Positions 51,117-60,223 of a stretch of 64,000 bases of DNA are shown here, one piece after another. The first letter of the stretch is position 1. Every line of letters starts with the position of its first letter. The position numbers and the translations under genes are program-made. The stretch lies in assembly GCF_024213375.1 (NCBI RefSeq), contig NZ_JANAVJ010000019.1, positions 1 through 64,000 of the forward strand, given 5' to 3'. The notes beneath the pieces were generated by a model. That model was not told the origin of the DNA and ran no database searches. It was given only the letters and a program-made list of their open reading frames with translations. Source of the stretch: Paenibacillus sp. MZ04-78.2 (GTDB lineage Bacteria; Bacillota; Bacilli; Paenibacillales; NBRC-103111).

Positions 51117-52574
51117 CTAACGCTTATTCCGGTCCATATACCAGCGAACCAGTTCTCGCGCCTCCTGCTCCGGCACCCCCGCCAAGCGGAAAAAGGCGCC
51201 GCGTCCGCCCGACGCCACGGCAATCCGCAAGGTAGACAAGCCAAGCCTGCGTTGCAGCGGCCCGATCTCCACGCTGACGGACTGCACCCGCGACAGCGGG
51301 ATAACCGCCGTCGTCTTCGCCAACCGGCGGAAGCGCAGGACGAGCATCCGGCCTTCCCGGCTCCAGCCCGCGCTCCGGTACCTCCACCCTTGCCAGATCA
51401 TGACGAGCGGGCACAGCAGCAGCCCGGCATAAGCCCACGGAGCGATCAAACCGGCGGCCACGGCAGCCAGCGCCAGCACGAGCGGCGCAGGCAGCGCATA
51501 GCACCACAGCGCCCGCCTCGGCAGCGTATGAAGCTTCAGCGAAGCCGGAACCTCGAACTGAGGCGTCATCCGCTTCACGAATTCGCCGATCTCGCGATTG
51601 CGGAGCAGCGGGAACAAATGCGCGTTCTCCCCCTTTTGCACGCCATAGCCGACGGTTTCCGCATAAAGTGCCGAAAAGCCGAAAAGCTGCCACAGCGGCT
51701 CTTCCACAATGCGGATCGCCTGAATCCGGCGGAGCGGAACAGTCGCTTGGCGGCGTTCCAGCATGCCTCGGATCAGGAGCAGCTTGTTTTCTTGTCGCGT
51801 GATCGTAAAATTTGCGAACTTCAGGACAGCCGCGATCGTCGAAATCATCCACGCCACCAGCAAAATGCCCAAGGCAAACAAAGGGATCATCGCCGCATCG
51901 AGCGCATTCCACAAATACCGGTACACCTGAGCATCCGGAAACAGCTCGCCCAGCTTGCTCATGGCCGCCGCCAGCAAAGAAACGGACACCCCGAATCCGC
52001 CCGTGGTCAGCGCGGCGACGAACAAGCTTCCGGCCGGAAGCTTGTAGGTCAACCGGAGCTTGGGAGGCTCTCTCTCAGCAGATAAAGATAAGACCCCGGT
52101 CTGCTGCCCTTGCCCTTGGGGCGCTTTCCCCGGCTCCAGCATACTCCGCAGCCGCGAGGCGTCCCCGCGGGCGAGCGCCGGGAACACCGCCTCCGGCTTC
52201 TGGCCTCCAGCGGTCTGCACTTCGACGCGGACCAGCCCGAACAAGCGGTGAAGCACTCCTTCCGTCAGGTCGACGGACTGGATACGCTCCAGCGGGATGA
52301 ACGTCTTCTTTTGCACGAATACGCCCTGCGTCACCTTAAGCTGCTCGTCCGACACTTCGTACCGGAACCGGCGCCAAGACAAAAATCCCCATACGATGGA
52401 ACCCGCCAGCGCGACCAAGCCCCAACCGACCTGCCAATAGAGCGGAGCCCCTGACCCGGAACGCGAATGCTTGGACAGGAGAATGACGAGCAGCGGGACG
52501 ATGAGTCCTTTGACGATTTGCAGCGAGACCAGGACGGCGGCAAACGGGTGGAGCCTTCCCTCAGAGGTCTTCAT
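51117..52574 (-). CDS. Multi-PH-domain membrane protein (YdbT-like)
   Basis: A 485 aa membrane protein with three bacterial PH (bPH2, DUF304) domains, each after a pair of membrane helices. The repeats show the family pattern: KKTFIPLERIQSVDLTEGVL, ATVPLRRIQAIRIVEEPLW and TAVIPLSRVQSVSVEIGPLQ. B. subtilis YdbT has the same layout. The start at 52574 follows AAGGTG and overlaps the upstream PH gene by 14 bp, as for the ydbS-ydbT pair. The role is not clear; the pair has been linked to resistance to host-made antibacterial compounds. Confidence 0.85.
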   Translation of the reverse strand: MKTSEGRLHPFAAVLVSLQIVKGLIVPLLVILLSKHSRSGSGAPLYWQVGWGLVALAGSIVWGFLSWRRFRYEVSDEQLKVTQGVFVQKKTFIPLERIQSVDLTEGVLHRLFGLVRVEVQTAGGQKPEAVFPALARGDASRLRSMLEPGKAPQGQGQQTGVLSLSAEREPPKLRLTYKLPAGSLFVAALTTGGFGVSVSLLAAAMSKLGELFPDAQVYRYLWNALDAAMIPLFALGILLVAWMISTIAAVLKFANFTITRQENKLLLIRGMLERRQATVPLRRIQAIRIVEEPLWQLFGFSALYAETVGYGVQKGENAHLFPLLRNREIGEFVKRMTPQFEVPASLKLHTLPRRALWCYALPAPLVLALAAVAAGLIAPWAYAGLLLCPLVMIWQGWRYRSAGWSREGRMLVLRFRRLAKTTAVIPLSRVQSVSVEIGPLQRRLGLSTLRIAVASGGRGAFFRLAGVPEQEARELVRWYMDRNKR

Positions 52575-53037
52575 GGGACACCTTCGCCAGCTCCGCAATC
52601 CGTACGCGCAGCGCTTCCGCCGTTTCGCTGGTCAGCGCCGGAATCTGATGGCTGCCCGCCGCCGTGGAGAACGTAATGCCGGACAGCCCGTAGGCCCGCA
52701 GCAGCGGACCTTGATTCGTATCGACGTGCTGGATACGCACCATAGGAATGAGCGTCCGCTTGACGAACATGACCCCTTGCTGCAACATAATTTCATCTTC
52801 CCGCACCTCGTAACGCCACCTTTTCCAGCGCAGCTCAGGCATGACAAGAACCGTCAGGACGATTTCCGCCAGCACGCCTGCTACCAGCACAACGGGAATC
52901 CACCCGGGCCAATGAAAACGATGCGCGAGATAACATACGGCGGCGGCCAGCAGGGCGGAGACCGCCGAACTGATAAATCCGCTCCATCTCCATACGACGA
53001 TGGCTTTGCGGTCAATTTGTTCCTGCGGCTCGATCAT
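52561..53037 (-). CDS. PH-domain membrane protein (YdbS-like)
   Basis: A 158 aa protein with two membrane helices (about 18-40 and 45-65) and one bPH2 domain (VREDEIMLQQGVMFVKRTLIP, MVRIQHVDTNQGPLLRAYG). ATG at 53037 is preferred since GGAG is 8 nt upstream; the GTG at 53046 lies on this site. It is the YdbS-like partner of the following multi-domain protein and is translationally coupled to it by a 14 bp overlap. Confidence 0.85.
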   Translation of the reverse strand: MIEPQEQIDRKAIVVWRWSGFISSAVSALLAAAVCYLAHRFHWPGWIPVVLVAGVLAEIVLTVLVMPELRWKRWRYEVREDEIMLQQGVMFVKRTLIPMVRIQHVDTNQGPLLRAYGLSGITFSTAAGSHQIPALTSETAEALRVRIAELAKVSHEDL

Positions 53038-53236
53038 ATGATTCACTCCAATACGCGGCGAAAAGCCTTTTCACTTCCATTATTAAACAAACCGTGCCGC
53101 TCTGCAACCTCCCCGTCCTGCACGAAGCGGCGCCGGAACGCAGCACAGGAAGCCGGGACAGATAGGCAAAGAGAAAAGCCCGGCACGGTTCATGCTTTCG
53201 CATGCCGTTTCGGGCTTTAGTCTCATGGTTTAGGAG

Positions 53237-53968
53237 TTAAGCGTTCCCTTTAATCGCTTCGAGCGGCTTATGGTTGCCGTATTTCGGGTACTCGCGCGTC
53301 GTCGGCGCGGCCCATTGGGCGGCGTTGCGGATAACGCGGCGAACTTGCTCATTATAATAGGTCGGGTATGTTTCGTGACCCGGACGGAAGTAGAAGATTT
53401 TGCCTTGGCCGCGATGGAACGTGCAGCCGCTGCGGAATACCTCGCCGCCCTCGAACCAGCTGACCATAATCAGCTCGTCCGGTTGCGGGATGTCGAAGTG
53501 CTCGCCGTACATTTCCTCGGCCGGCAGCTCGATATATTCGCCGATGCCTTCGACGATCGGGTGGCCCGGGGATACGACCCAAATGCGCTCTTTCTCGTTA
53601 GCTTCGCGCCACTTGAGGTCGCAGCCGGTGCCCATGAGCTTCTTGAAAATTTTCGAAAAATGCCCCGAATGCAGCACGATCAGTCCCATGCCCTGCAGGA
53701 CGCGCTGATGCACGCGCTCTACGATATCGTCCTGAACGTCGCCGTGGGCTTTATGGCCCCACCAGATCAGCACGTCGGTATTATTCAGTCTCTCTTCGGT
53801 CAATCCATGCTCCGGCTCGTCCAGCGTCGCGCAGGCGACTTCGAAGTCCGCGCCCAGCCCTTCACCGATCACCGTGTGAATGCCGTTCGGATATACGGAA
53901 CGCACGATCTCGCTTTCTTTTTCATGACGGAATTCGTTCCATACGGTAACGCGCAATTTTTGGCTCAT
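53237..53968 (-). CDS. ThuA-like protein
   Basis: A 243 aa protein of the ThuA family (class I glutamine amidotransferase-like fold). [36 protein letters not shown] and [19 protein letters not shown] are typical; [16 protein letters not shown] ends the fold. ThuA proteins act in sugar (trehalose-like disaccharide) use, possibly as keto-sugar converting enzymes. The start has a GGAGGG site. It is divergent from an AraC regulator, with a 221 bp shared region, so this regulator probably controls it. Confidence 0.88.
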   Translation of the reverse strand: MSQKLRVTVWNEFRHEKESEIVRSVYPNGIHTVIGEGLGADFEVACATLDEPEHGLTEERLNNTDVLIWWGHKAHGDVQDDIVERVHQRVLQGMGLIVLHSGHFSKIFKKLMGTGCDLKWREANEKERIWVVSPGHPIVEGIGEYIELPAEEMYGEHFDIPQPDELIMVSWFEGGEVFRSGCTFHRGQGKIFYFRPGHETYPTYYNEQVRRVIRNAAQWAAPTTREYPKYGNHKPLEAIKGNA

Positions 53969-54189
53969 GAGAGTCCCTCCAACGTTAGAATTGAAGCTTT
54001 CTTACAGTATAGTGATTCCCTTTGCAAAAAGATATTCCCAATCCTGTTTCGTCTTTATGCAAAACTGCCATCGACGCCATTTTCGTGCTATACTGAATTG
54101 CGGAAAGTGCCTAGATAGACTATAAACCGATCTATTCAAAAATGGCTTGCCGCCTATCGTATACATAGAAGCGAGGTGCCTGTGAACCG

Positions 54190-55131
54190 ATGAAAACCGT
54201 CGTCGATATGCCAATGGAAACAGCCAGTGAGGAGGAGGTTATTTACCAGAACCCGCTGCTGTTCTTAAAAATATGGGAAATTTGCTGGGATTCGCCTTAC
54301 CACAGCCTCTCGGACAAGTGGCAGTGGCACTACCACAAGGAAGTGGAGTTCCTTGCGATCATCGAGGGGCGGCTCGGCATCCAGACGAAGCACGAATACA
54401 CCGTCATCGGTCCCGGCGATCTGATCGTGCTCGGGTCCTCGCAGCTGCACCGGACGGCCAAGCTCGACCCGGGGATGATTCGCTATATTGTGTTCCAGGT
54501 CGATTTGTCCCAGCATTTCGATCAAAGCACGATGCCTTACCTGAACTGCTTTTCGGAGCTGACGCAGCCGCTGTGGAAGCTGAATTATATTTTCCGCAAC
54601 AATGACACAGCGCAGCGAGAAGCGTACGCGCTCATTATGGATATCTTCGAGGAATCCCAAAGCCGTATGCGCGGCTACGAGCTGGCCATCAGCGCTTCGA
54701 TCAAGCGGCTGATGCTGCTGCTCATGCGAAACGACACGGAGGGCGTGCTCGGCGGCGCAGAGGAAACCGAACTGACCCGGCTCCGACCGGCGCTCGATTA
54801 CGTCGACCGGCACCTGAACGAGAAAATCGCCGTGGAGGACATGTGCGGGCTGCTGAACCTGAGCTACCATTATTTCATCAAGTATTTCAAGAAGGTTATG
54901 GGCCTCTCCTTCGTCGATTACGTCAACTACAAGCGCGTGAAAAAAGCCGAGCGCCTGCTGCTGACTCGCGATCTGAGCATCGTCGAGGTCGGCTTCGAGG
55001 TCGGCATCCCCAATATGGCCCAGTTCTACAAGCTGTTCAAGCGGCATAATCACTGCTCGCCGAAGGAGTTCAAACAGCGGATGCGCGGCGAGGCCGGAGT
55101 CGGCGTGAGCGAAGCCGCACCGCAAACGTAG
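54190..55131 (+). CDS. AraC-family transcriptional regulator
   Basis: A 313 aa regulator. Residues about 40-110 form a cupin-type sensor (WHYHKEVEFLAIIEGRLGIQ, VIGPGDLIVLGSSQLHRT), followed by a helical linker. The C-terminal AraC domain (about 205-305) has both helix-turn-helix motifs, EDMCGLLNLSYHYFIKYFKK and VEVGFEVGIPNMAQFYKLFKRH with SPKEFKQR. It probably binds a sugar and controls the divergent ThuA-like gene. Its ATG follows GAGGTGCC. Confidence 0.92.
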   Translation: MKTVVDMPMETASEEEVIYQNPLLFLKIWEICWDSPYHSLSDKWQWHYHKEVEFLAIIEGRLGIQTKHEYTVIGPGDLIVLGSSQLHRTAKLDPGMIRYIVFQVDLSQHFDQSTMPYLNCFSELTQPLWKLNYIFRNNDTAQREAYALIMDIFEESQSRMRGYELAISASIKRLMLLLMRNDTEGVLGGAEETELTRLRPALDYVDRHLNEKIAVEDMCGLLNLSYHYFIKYFKKVMGLSFVDYVNYKRVKKAERLLLTRDLSIVEVGFEVGIPNMAQFYKLFKRHNHCSPKEFKQRMRGEAGVGVSEAAPQT

Positions 55132-55210
55132 GCGGAGCCATATCGCAGGCGTAGGCGGCGGTTGGGGGACGCAGGCGGCTTGTTCAGGCGGTAAGCGTCA
55201 GCCCTTCCAG

Positions 55211-55254
55211 AATGGCCAATGAAGAAAACCTATTGAGGTATGACATTGGCCATT
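55211..55254. repeat. Inverted repeat after araC-type gene
   Basis: AATGGCCAATG and CATTGGCCATT are perfect 11 bp arms with a 22 nt spacer, 80 bp after the AraC stop and before the DUF2238 gene. It is followed by TTTTG on the + strand. It may end the AraC transcript or be an operator. Confidence 0.5.
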
Positions 55255-55330
55255 TTGCCAATACTACGAGTGTCGTATGAACCGGCTGGAAACAGCCGGT
55301 CACCATGAACCACCGAAGGGAGAAGCTACG

Positions 55331-56011
55331 ATGGCTCGACAATCCGCAGTTCGCGGCGGAACGGGGACCAACTGGTTGCTGGACCCGGATATACCTTTTT
55401 CCCGCAATATTATCCTGCAGTTGCTGCTCGCTGTCTTTGTTGTCTTTTGGATCGTCATGGCGATCTCGCCGACCGACCGGACCCAATGGCTGATGGAAAA
55501 CCTTCTTGTTGTTGCAGCTTTTTTCACTCTGCTGTTTACGTACAAAGCATTCCGCTTCTCGAATCTATCTTATTTGCTGATTTTTCTATTCCTCTGCGTC
55601 CATGTCTTCGCGGCTCACTATACGTATCAGAATACGCCGGTCGATCAGTGGCTGAAAGCTTCGTTTCATCTGCAAAGAAGCTACTTCGACCGCGTCGTTC
55701 ACTTCTTGTTCGGCCTGTGTCTTGCCTACCCGCTCCGGGAACTGCTTACCCGGGCTGCGGGCCTGCGCAATTTCTGGTCTTACGGGATTCCGGTCATGAC
55801 GATGCTCGGCTGCAGCGCATTGTTCGAAAATGTGGAAATGGGAGCCGCTCTTGTGGCCGGACAAGCCGGAGCCGACTATCTCGGGTTGCAGGGCGATGTG
55901 TTTGATACGCAGAAGGATATGAGCTTAGGCTTTACCGGGGCTCTAATATCCATGATTACTGTTGCAATCATCTTGCGCAAAACGAGGCACGCGAAGCCCT
56001 CGCGTTCCTGA
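55331..56011 (+). CDS. DUF2238 (YjdF-like) membrane protein
   Basis: A 226 aa polytopic membrane protein of the DUF2238 family (E. coli YjdF). Six or so helices are visible, with family motifs HLQRSYFDRVVHFLFGL, LFENVEMGAAL and LGLQGDVFDTQKDM in the loops. The function of the family is unknown. The start at 55331 (MARQSAV) follows GGGAGAAG; the frame start at 55277 lacks a good site. It ends at a strong bidirectional terminator shared with the convergent GH10 gene. Confidence 0.88.
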   Translation: MARQSAVRGGTGTNWLLDPDIPFSRNIILQLLLAVFVVFWIVMAISPTDRTQWLMENLLVVAAFFTLLFTYKAFRFSNLSYLLIFLFLCVHVFAAHYTYQNTPVDQWLKASFHLQRSYFDRVVHFLFGLCLAYPLRELLTRAAGLRNFWSYGIPVMTMLGCSALFENVEMGAALVAGQAGADYLGLQGDVFDTQKDMSLGFTGALISMITVAIILRKTRHAKPSRS

Positions 56012-56070
56012 TCCGGCATTCTGCCGCGGGGCCCGGCTTCTTCGGCATCCGGCCTGCGTCTGCCCGCAAA

Positions 56071-56100
56071 AAAACGCTCCGGAAAATTCCGGAGCGTTTT
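56071..56100. terminator. Bidirectional intrinsic terminator
   Basis: A perfect 14 bp stem (AAAACGCTCCGGAA, 2 nt between arms) with A and T runs on both sides, between two convergent genes. Confidence 0.9.
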
Positions 56101-56132
56101 CGTTGTAAGACAAGCGACGCCAAAGCCCGTGC

Positions 56133-57878
56133 TTAAGGGCTTTGCAGCGCATCTCTTATTTTATAGTACGGGAGCTTCGGCGCATAATCCTCGTCGTAGA
56201 TGAGTCCGTTGCCGAATTCGTTGTATTCGTCCGCATGCTGGAGCGACGAATAGCGGTCGGTAAATCCCCACATGGCGTAGGACGTAAACCGGTTATTCGC
56301 TTTGGTTACCGCCAGGATCGATTTGAAATACTCGGCCTGCTTTTTACGCAGCGTGTCCGTGACCTTGCCATGCATGTTGACATCCAGCTCCGATACCCGC
56401 ACCTCCAGACCAAGATCGGCAAACCGTTTGGCCGTGCGCTTGAACTCGTCAACCGATACGGGATCGTGCGTCTCGTCGTCGTCTTTGCCGATATCTTCGT
56501 GAAGCTGGAAGCCGATGCCGTGCAGAGGCACCCCGCGCGACTGGAGCCGCTGGACGAGCTTATACAGCGCGTCCGCTTTGTCGTCCTCCGCCTCACAGCC
56601 ATATTCGTTGATGTACAGCTTGGCATCCGGGTCGGCTTCGTGAGCGGCGCGCAGCGCGATGTCCAGAAACTTCTCGCCCATCGCCTTGAACCAGATCGAA
56701 TCCCGCAAGCCGAGATTGACGTTAAAATTCTCCTCCTTAAGCGGCTCGTTTATGACGTCCCACTCCTTAATTCTGCCCTTGTACCGTCCGACCACTGTCT
56801 TCACGTGCTCCTCCATGATGGCTTGGAGCTCGGAAGCGCTGTAGTTGCCCTGTGTGAGCCAACGGGGATTCGCCTCGCTCCAGACCAGTGCATGACCATG
56901 AACGTCCATACCGTTGCTTTCTGCGAAATCGACCAAGCTGTCCCCCTCCGCGAAAGCGTAAACGTTCCGCTGCGGATGAATGAATTGAAATTTCATGTCG
57001 TTTTCCGGAGTCAGGATACTGAACTCCCGTCCCAGAATGCTCCGGTAAGCGGAGTCCGTCATGGTCGGGGTGACGGCCGCAGCCGTGCCGATCTTGAGAT
57101 GCGGCACATTCTTCCGCGCCAGTGCCCGCAGCGAGTCCGCACTCTGCGGCACGGCAGCGACTCCAAGATCGCTTACCGTTACCGCCGAGGCGCTGCCTTC
57201 CGCTTGAGCCGTCAGCGACTTGAGCGTAAACGAGCTGCCGACGTCCGCATCTGCGCCGAAATACACTTTGCCGTCCTCGAACACTCCGGGGTCCGCCATT
57301 TCTCCGACTTTGGCCTGATTTACGTAAAATGTGAGCTTACCGCTCTTGACTAACAGCCGGACATCGAGCGTTCCGGCCGATTTATAATGAAATGCCGCTT
57401 TCTTCGGAACGGCGGAGGAACCGTTATAGACGGCGGCCGACAGCTTGCCGTTTTTCAACATCACCGATACCGCCTTGCCTTCCTGCCGCCATTCGTCCTG
57501 GATAATCGGGAGCGTGCCGTACATCTGGAGTCCCGCGCTTTTGCCGGGGGAGGAAACGATTTTAAAGCTTACCGAAAAATCTTCCGGTACGTTCAAAACC
57601 GGACCGCGCAAATTGATCGGCGGATTGCTGACCGTCGGCCGCGACAAATCGCCCCCCAAAGGGATGATCGCCCGCCCTATTCCGGTAACGGTCACTTCGT
57701 CCCCAGCCACAGTTGCCCCTGAAAACCGGGTCCAATCGTGCCCCCGGAGCAAATCGACTACCGGAGCCAACGGCGCATCGGCCGCTTCGGCCGCAGCGGC
57801 CCCCGGCATGATCGAAACTAGCTGCAGCAGCAACAAGGATACTGCGCCAAGCTTAAAGCCTTTTTTGCTTCTCATCAT
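56133..57878 (-). CDS. Secreted GH10 endo-1,4-beta-xylanase
   Basis: A 581 aa exported enzyme. Residues 1-30 are a signal peptide ending AAA. Residues about 40-225 are a beta-sandwich region of concanavalin-like type, perhaps a carbohydrate-binding module. Residues about 250-578 are the GH10 barrel: the acid/base Glu is in WDVINEPL near 377, the nucleophile Glu in VRVSELDVN near 496, and HGHALVW is present near 330. GH10 enzymes hydrolyse internal xylan bonds with retention. It has no SLH domain or anchor, so the product should be released. Confidence 0.93.
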   Translation of the reverse strand: MMRSKKGFKLGAVSLLLLQLVSIMPGAAAAEAADAPLAPVVDLLRGHDWTRFSGATVAGDEVTVTGIGRAIIPLGGDLSRPTVSNPPINLRGPVLNVPEDFSVSFKIVSSPGKSAGLQMYGTLPIIQDEWRQEGKAVSVMLKNGKLSAAVYNGSSAVPKKAAFHYKSAGTLDVRLLVKSGKLTFYVNQAKVGEMADPGVFEDGKVYFGADADVGSSFTLKSLTAQAEGSASAVTVSDLGVAAVPQSADSLRALARKNVPHLKIGTAAAVTPTMTDSAYRSILGREFSILTPENDMKFQFIHPQRNVYAFAEGDSLVDFAESNGMDVHGHALVWSEANPRWLTQGNYSASELQAIMEEHVKTVVGRYKGRIKEWDVINEPLKEENFNVNLGLRDSIWFKAMGEKFLDIALRAAHEADPDAKLYINEYGCEAEDDKADALYKLVQRLQSRGVPLHGIGFQLHEDIGKDDDETHDPVSVDEFKRTAKRFADLGLEVRVSELDVNMHGKVTDTLRKKQAEYFKSILAVTKANNRFTSYAMWGFTDRYSSLQHADEYNEFGNGLIYDEDYAPKLPYYKIRDALQSP

Positions 57879-58087
57879 CGATAATAAACTCCTTCCCCTA
57901 TTGAGAATTCACATCGGAAACAACCCAATTATAAGGTAGGCTTCTATGTTTTTCCACGCCTTTTTTGCGATTTTCCCGTCACAGGCACAGGAGGCAGCTC
58001 CGACAAGCTCGCCGGAGGCAGTCCCTGCGAGTCGCCATGAGAATGGTTTCCCTACTGATTTTACAAAACAAAACTTGTAGTTTATAT

Positions 58088-58116
58088 TTGACCTAGGTTA
58101 ATTTTAACTATAAATT
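58088..58116 (+). promoter_or_regulatory. Sigma-A type promoter before the GH26 operon
   Basis: TTGACC, 17 nt, TAAATT, placed about 40 bp before the start of the 44 aa gene. The -10 box is only moderate; TATAAA at 58109-58114 is an alternative with a shorter spacer. Confidence 0.5.
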
Positions 58117-58156
58117 GACCGACTTTAACCAAACTGTGGCAAAGGAGAAATTTGAG

Positions 58157-58291
58157 ATGAAACGTATTTTTCAAGATCCCACCTTTTCTTTCGAGCTGCT
58201 GCTTGCGAATGCCGTCATCTATAAGGGATGCAAGCTCATCCCCGTCCGGTTTAACAAGCTATATGCGGCAGAGGGAGGAAGAGCCGAATGA
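58157..58291 (+). CDS. 44 aa leader-type protein before GH26 gene
   Basis: A short ORF, MKRIFQDPTFSFELL and so on, with a strong AAAGGAG site 8 nt before its ATG. It has a hydrophobic middle (FELLLANAVIYKG) and a basic, then acidic, end. Its stop overlaps the start of the GH26 gene as ATGA, so it is translationally coupled. The ribosome binding site quality and overlap argue that it is translated. It may act only to drive translation of the next gene, or be a small membrane-associated protein. No family recognised. Confidence 0.6.
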   Translation: MKRIFQDPTFSFELLLANAVIYKGCKLIPVRFNKLYAAEGGRAE

Positions 58292-59802
58292 AGCTCAAAA
58301 AAACGTACCTTATTTCCGGCGCCGTATTGGTCGTTCTGATCGGCGTTTTTATCGCGCGATCCATGTTTTCCGATTCCGAAACCATATCCGAAGCCGAAGC
58401 CCAATCTATGGCGACGTATACCGATTCGCCTTATGGGTATGAGCTGCGCTATCCGAAGCAAATGAAAGTCGACAAGTCCTTGCCCGGGATCAGAACTCGT
58501 TTTTCGGACGAAACGACCCAAATCGACGTGTACTACGACGATTTCAACGGCACCGTGTCCGACGCCGCCGCTTATATGGGGTACGGCAACAAGTTTATCG
58601 AGAATACGAAGGATCATCGCGTGAGCAAGAACGAAACCAAGAAGATCGGCGGCCGGACCGTCCATTTGCTGAAATGGGAGCGCGATAAGCTCAAGCACGT
58701 GGAAAACGACAAACCCTACTATGCAACTGCCGAAATCGTCAAAAACGACAAAGAGGTATACACCATCGCGATCAAATCTAGCCAGCCCATCACGAATGAC
58801 GAGAAGCTCGTAAAATTGTTCCGGGTTATTCCGCCTCAGGGGGACAAGCCGGCGCTTGGCACGGTGACGAAGAAGCTGCCGCTCAAAACAAATCAAGAAA
58901 CGGCGGAAGTGTACCGCAAGCTGTTTATGACGGACGGGCTGAAATGGGGCATTTTCGAGCCGACGGCTCCAAAAAGAATGGATATTCTTCATTCGCTGGA
59001 ACAGAAGCTGGACTATAAGTTCAATACGTTGATCCTGTACAAGTCCTTAAACACGGAATTTCCGATGGAAGAGTTAAAAAACGCGCAAAATGACAATCGT
59101 TTGGTTGAATTGACGATGCAAACGATGCGGTTCGGCGAACCGAACCCCAGCGTGATGTATGACATTTTGAGCGGAAAATATGACGAGTATTTCACGAAAT
59201 ACGCGCAGGGTCTCAAGGAGTTCGGCCATCCGCTGCTGTTCCGGCTGAACAACGAGATGAACGGGGACTGGGTGCCTTATTCCGCCTATCACTACTCCAA
59301 AGACCCGGATCTGTATAACGAGGTCTGGAAATATATTTACCGGACCTTCCAGAACCAGGGCGTCGATAACCTCCTGTGGGTATGGAACCCGAATCACCTG
59401 GACAAGCCTGGATTCAAATGGAATCATTCGCTGCTTTATTATCCAGGCGACGAATTCGTGGACGTGGTTGGGCTGACCGCCTACAATACCGGCAACTACT
59501 ATCCAGGCGAGAAGTGGAGCACGTTCGACGAGTTGTATGCGCCTTTGTACGCGGATTACACCAAATGGTTCGAACAGCCGCTGATGATCACGGAATTTTC
59601 CTCAAGCTCGGTCGGCGGAGATAAAGCCAAATGGGTGGATCAGATGTTCAAGGACATTAAAAAATATCCCAAGCTGAAAGCGGCCATCTGGTGGAGCCAT
59701 ACGGATTTCGATAAGGACAACCGTCCGGCCCGCAAGTATAAGCTGGATGAAGCGCCGGAGCTGATCGAGCAGTTCCGTCAGCATTTGAAGGAATATAAGT
59801 AG
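58288..59802 (+). CDS. Membrane-anchored GH26 family glycosidase
   Basis: A 504 aa protein. Residues 7-25 are a membrane anchor. Residues about 40-190 form an extra alpha/beta domain resembling lipoprotein-type stress proteins, and residues about 205-500 are a GH26-like barrel with the acid/base Glu323 in RLNNEMNGDW and the nucleophile Glu436 in MITEFSSSS. GH26 includes beta-mannanases and beta-1,3-1,4-glucanases; the substrate is not evident. Anchoring with the catalytic part outside suggests work on a cell-surface or nearby polysaccharide rather than free plant mannan. It is coupled to the 44 aa gene. Confidence 0.85.
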   Translation: MKLKKTYLISGAVLVVLIGVFIARSMFSDSETISEAEAQSMATYTDSPYGYELRYPKQMKVDKSLPGIRTRFSDETTQIDVYYDDFNGTVSDAAAYMGYGNKFIENTKDHRVSKNETKKIGGRTVHLLKWERDKLKHVENDKPYYATAEIVKNDKEVYTIAIKSSQPITNDEKLVKLFRVIPPQGDKPALGTVTKKLPLKTNQETAEVYRKLFMTDGLKWGIFEPTAPKRMDILHSLEQKLDYKFNTLILYKSLNTEFPMEELKNAQNDNRLVELTMQTMRFGEPNPSVMYDILSGKYDEYFTKYAQGLKEFGHPLLFRLNNEMNGDWVPYSAYHYSKDPDLYNEVWKYIYRTFQNQGVDNLLWVWNPNHLDKPGFKWNHSLLYYPGDEFVDVVGLTAYNTGNYYPGEKWSTFDELYAPLYADYTKWFEQPLMITEFSSSSVGGDKAKWVDQMFKDIKKYPKLKAAIWWSHTDFDKDNRPARKYKLDEAPELIEQFRQHLKEYK

Positions 59803-59833
59803 CCCCGGAGGCAGCCTCCTGGTTGCCCCGTTT

Positions 59834-59859
59834 GTTTCATCGCTCCCATGCAAGGGTAA
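59834..59859 (+). promoter_or_regulatory. Sigma-B type promoter before glsB
   Basis: GTTTCA, 14 nt, GGGTAA, about 48 bp before the start codon. It closely matches the sigma-B consensus (GTTTAA and GGGTAT), and three identical box pairs occur nearby. Confidence 0.78.
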
Positions 59860-59906
59860 AAAGAGGCAGGCCCGTCAGTCCACCTTCCTAAAGGAGCGTG
59901 AAGAAG

Positions 59907-60164
59907 ATGATAAGCTTGCTGATTACCTTACTTATGGCGATTGTGATCGGTGCGATCGGGTCCGCCATTGCGCCGGGAGCGATGCCGGGAGGCATCATCG
60001 GTTCCATGATCGCCGGGTTCGTCGGCGCTTGGCTCGGCTATCTGCTACTCGGTTCCTGGGGACCCGTCATCGGCGGTTTCGCCGTTGTACCTGCGATTAT
60101 CGGCGCAGCGTTGTTCGTCCTCCTGCTCGGTCTCGTGGCCAAAGGCCTCAACCGCACAGCGTAA
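59907..60164 (+). CDS. GlsB/YeaQ/YmgE-type stress membrane protein
   Basis: An 85 aa protein that is nearly all membrane helix, with the glycine-rich motif IAPGAMPGGIIGSMIAGFVGAWLG of the transglycosylase-associated/GlsB family. In enterococci GlsB helps in bile and stress survival; the mechanism is unknown. ATG at 59907 has AAGGAG 10 nt upstream; the GTG at 59898 is only 1 nt from the site. A sigma-B type promoter precedes it, so it belongs to the stress regulon and is followed by ytxH in the same direction. Confidence 0.88.
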   Translation: MISLLITLLMAIVIGAIGSAIAPGAMPGGIIGSMIAGFVGAWLGYLLLGSWGPVIGGFAVVPAIIGAALFVLLLGLVAKGLNRTA

Positions 60165-60223
60165 GCTTCGCGTCGCACCGTCTCTAGCGGATTCCCAATA
60201 CGAATGCAAAGGAGCGATGAAGC

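Noticed and set aside
56142-57353. 403 aa open frame on the + strand opposite the xylanase gene
   Set aside because: The opposite strand has a full GH10 enzyme with both catalytic Glu; this frame lacks a start signal and recognisable domains.
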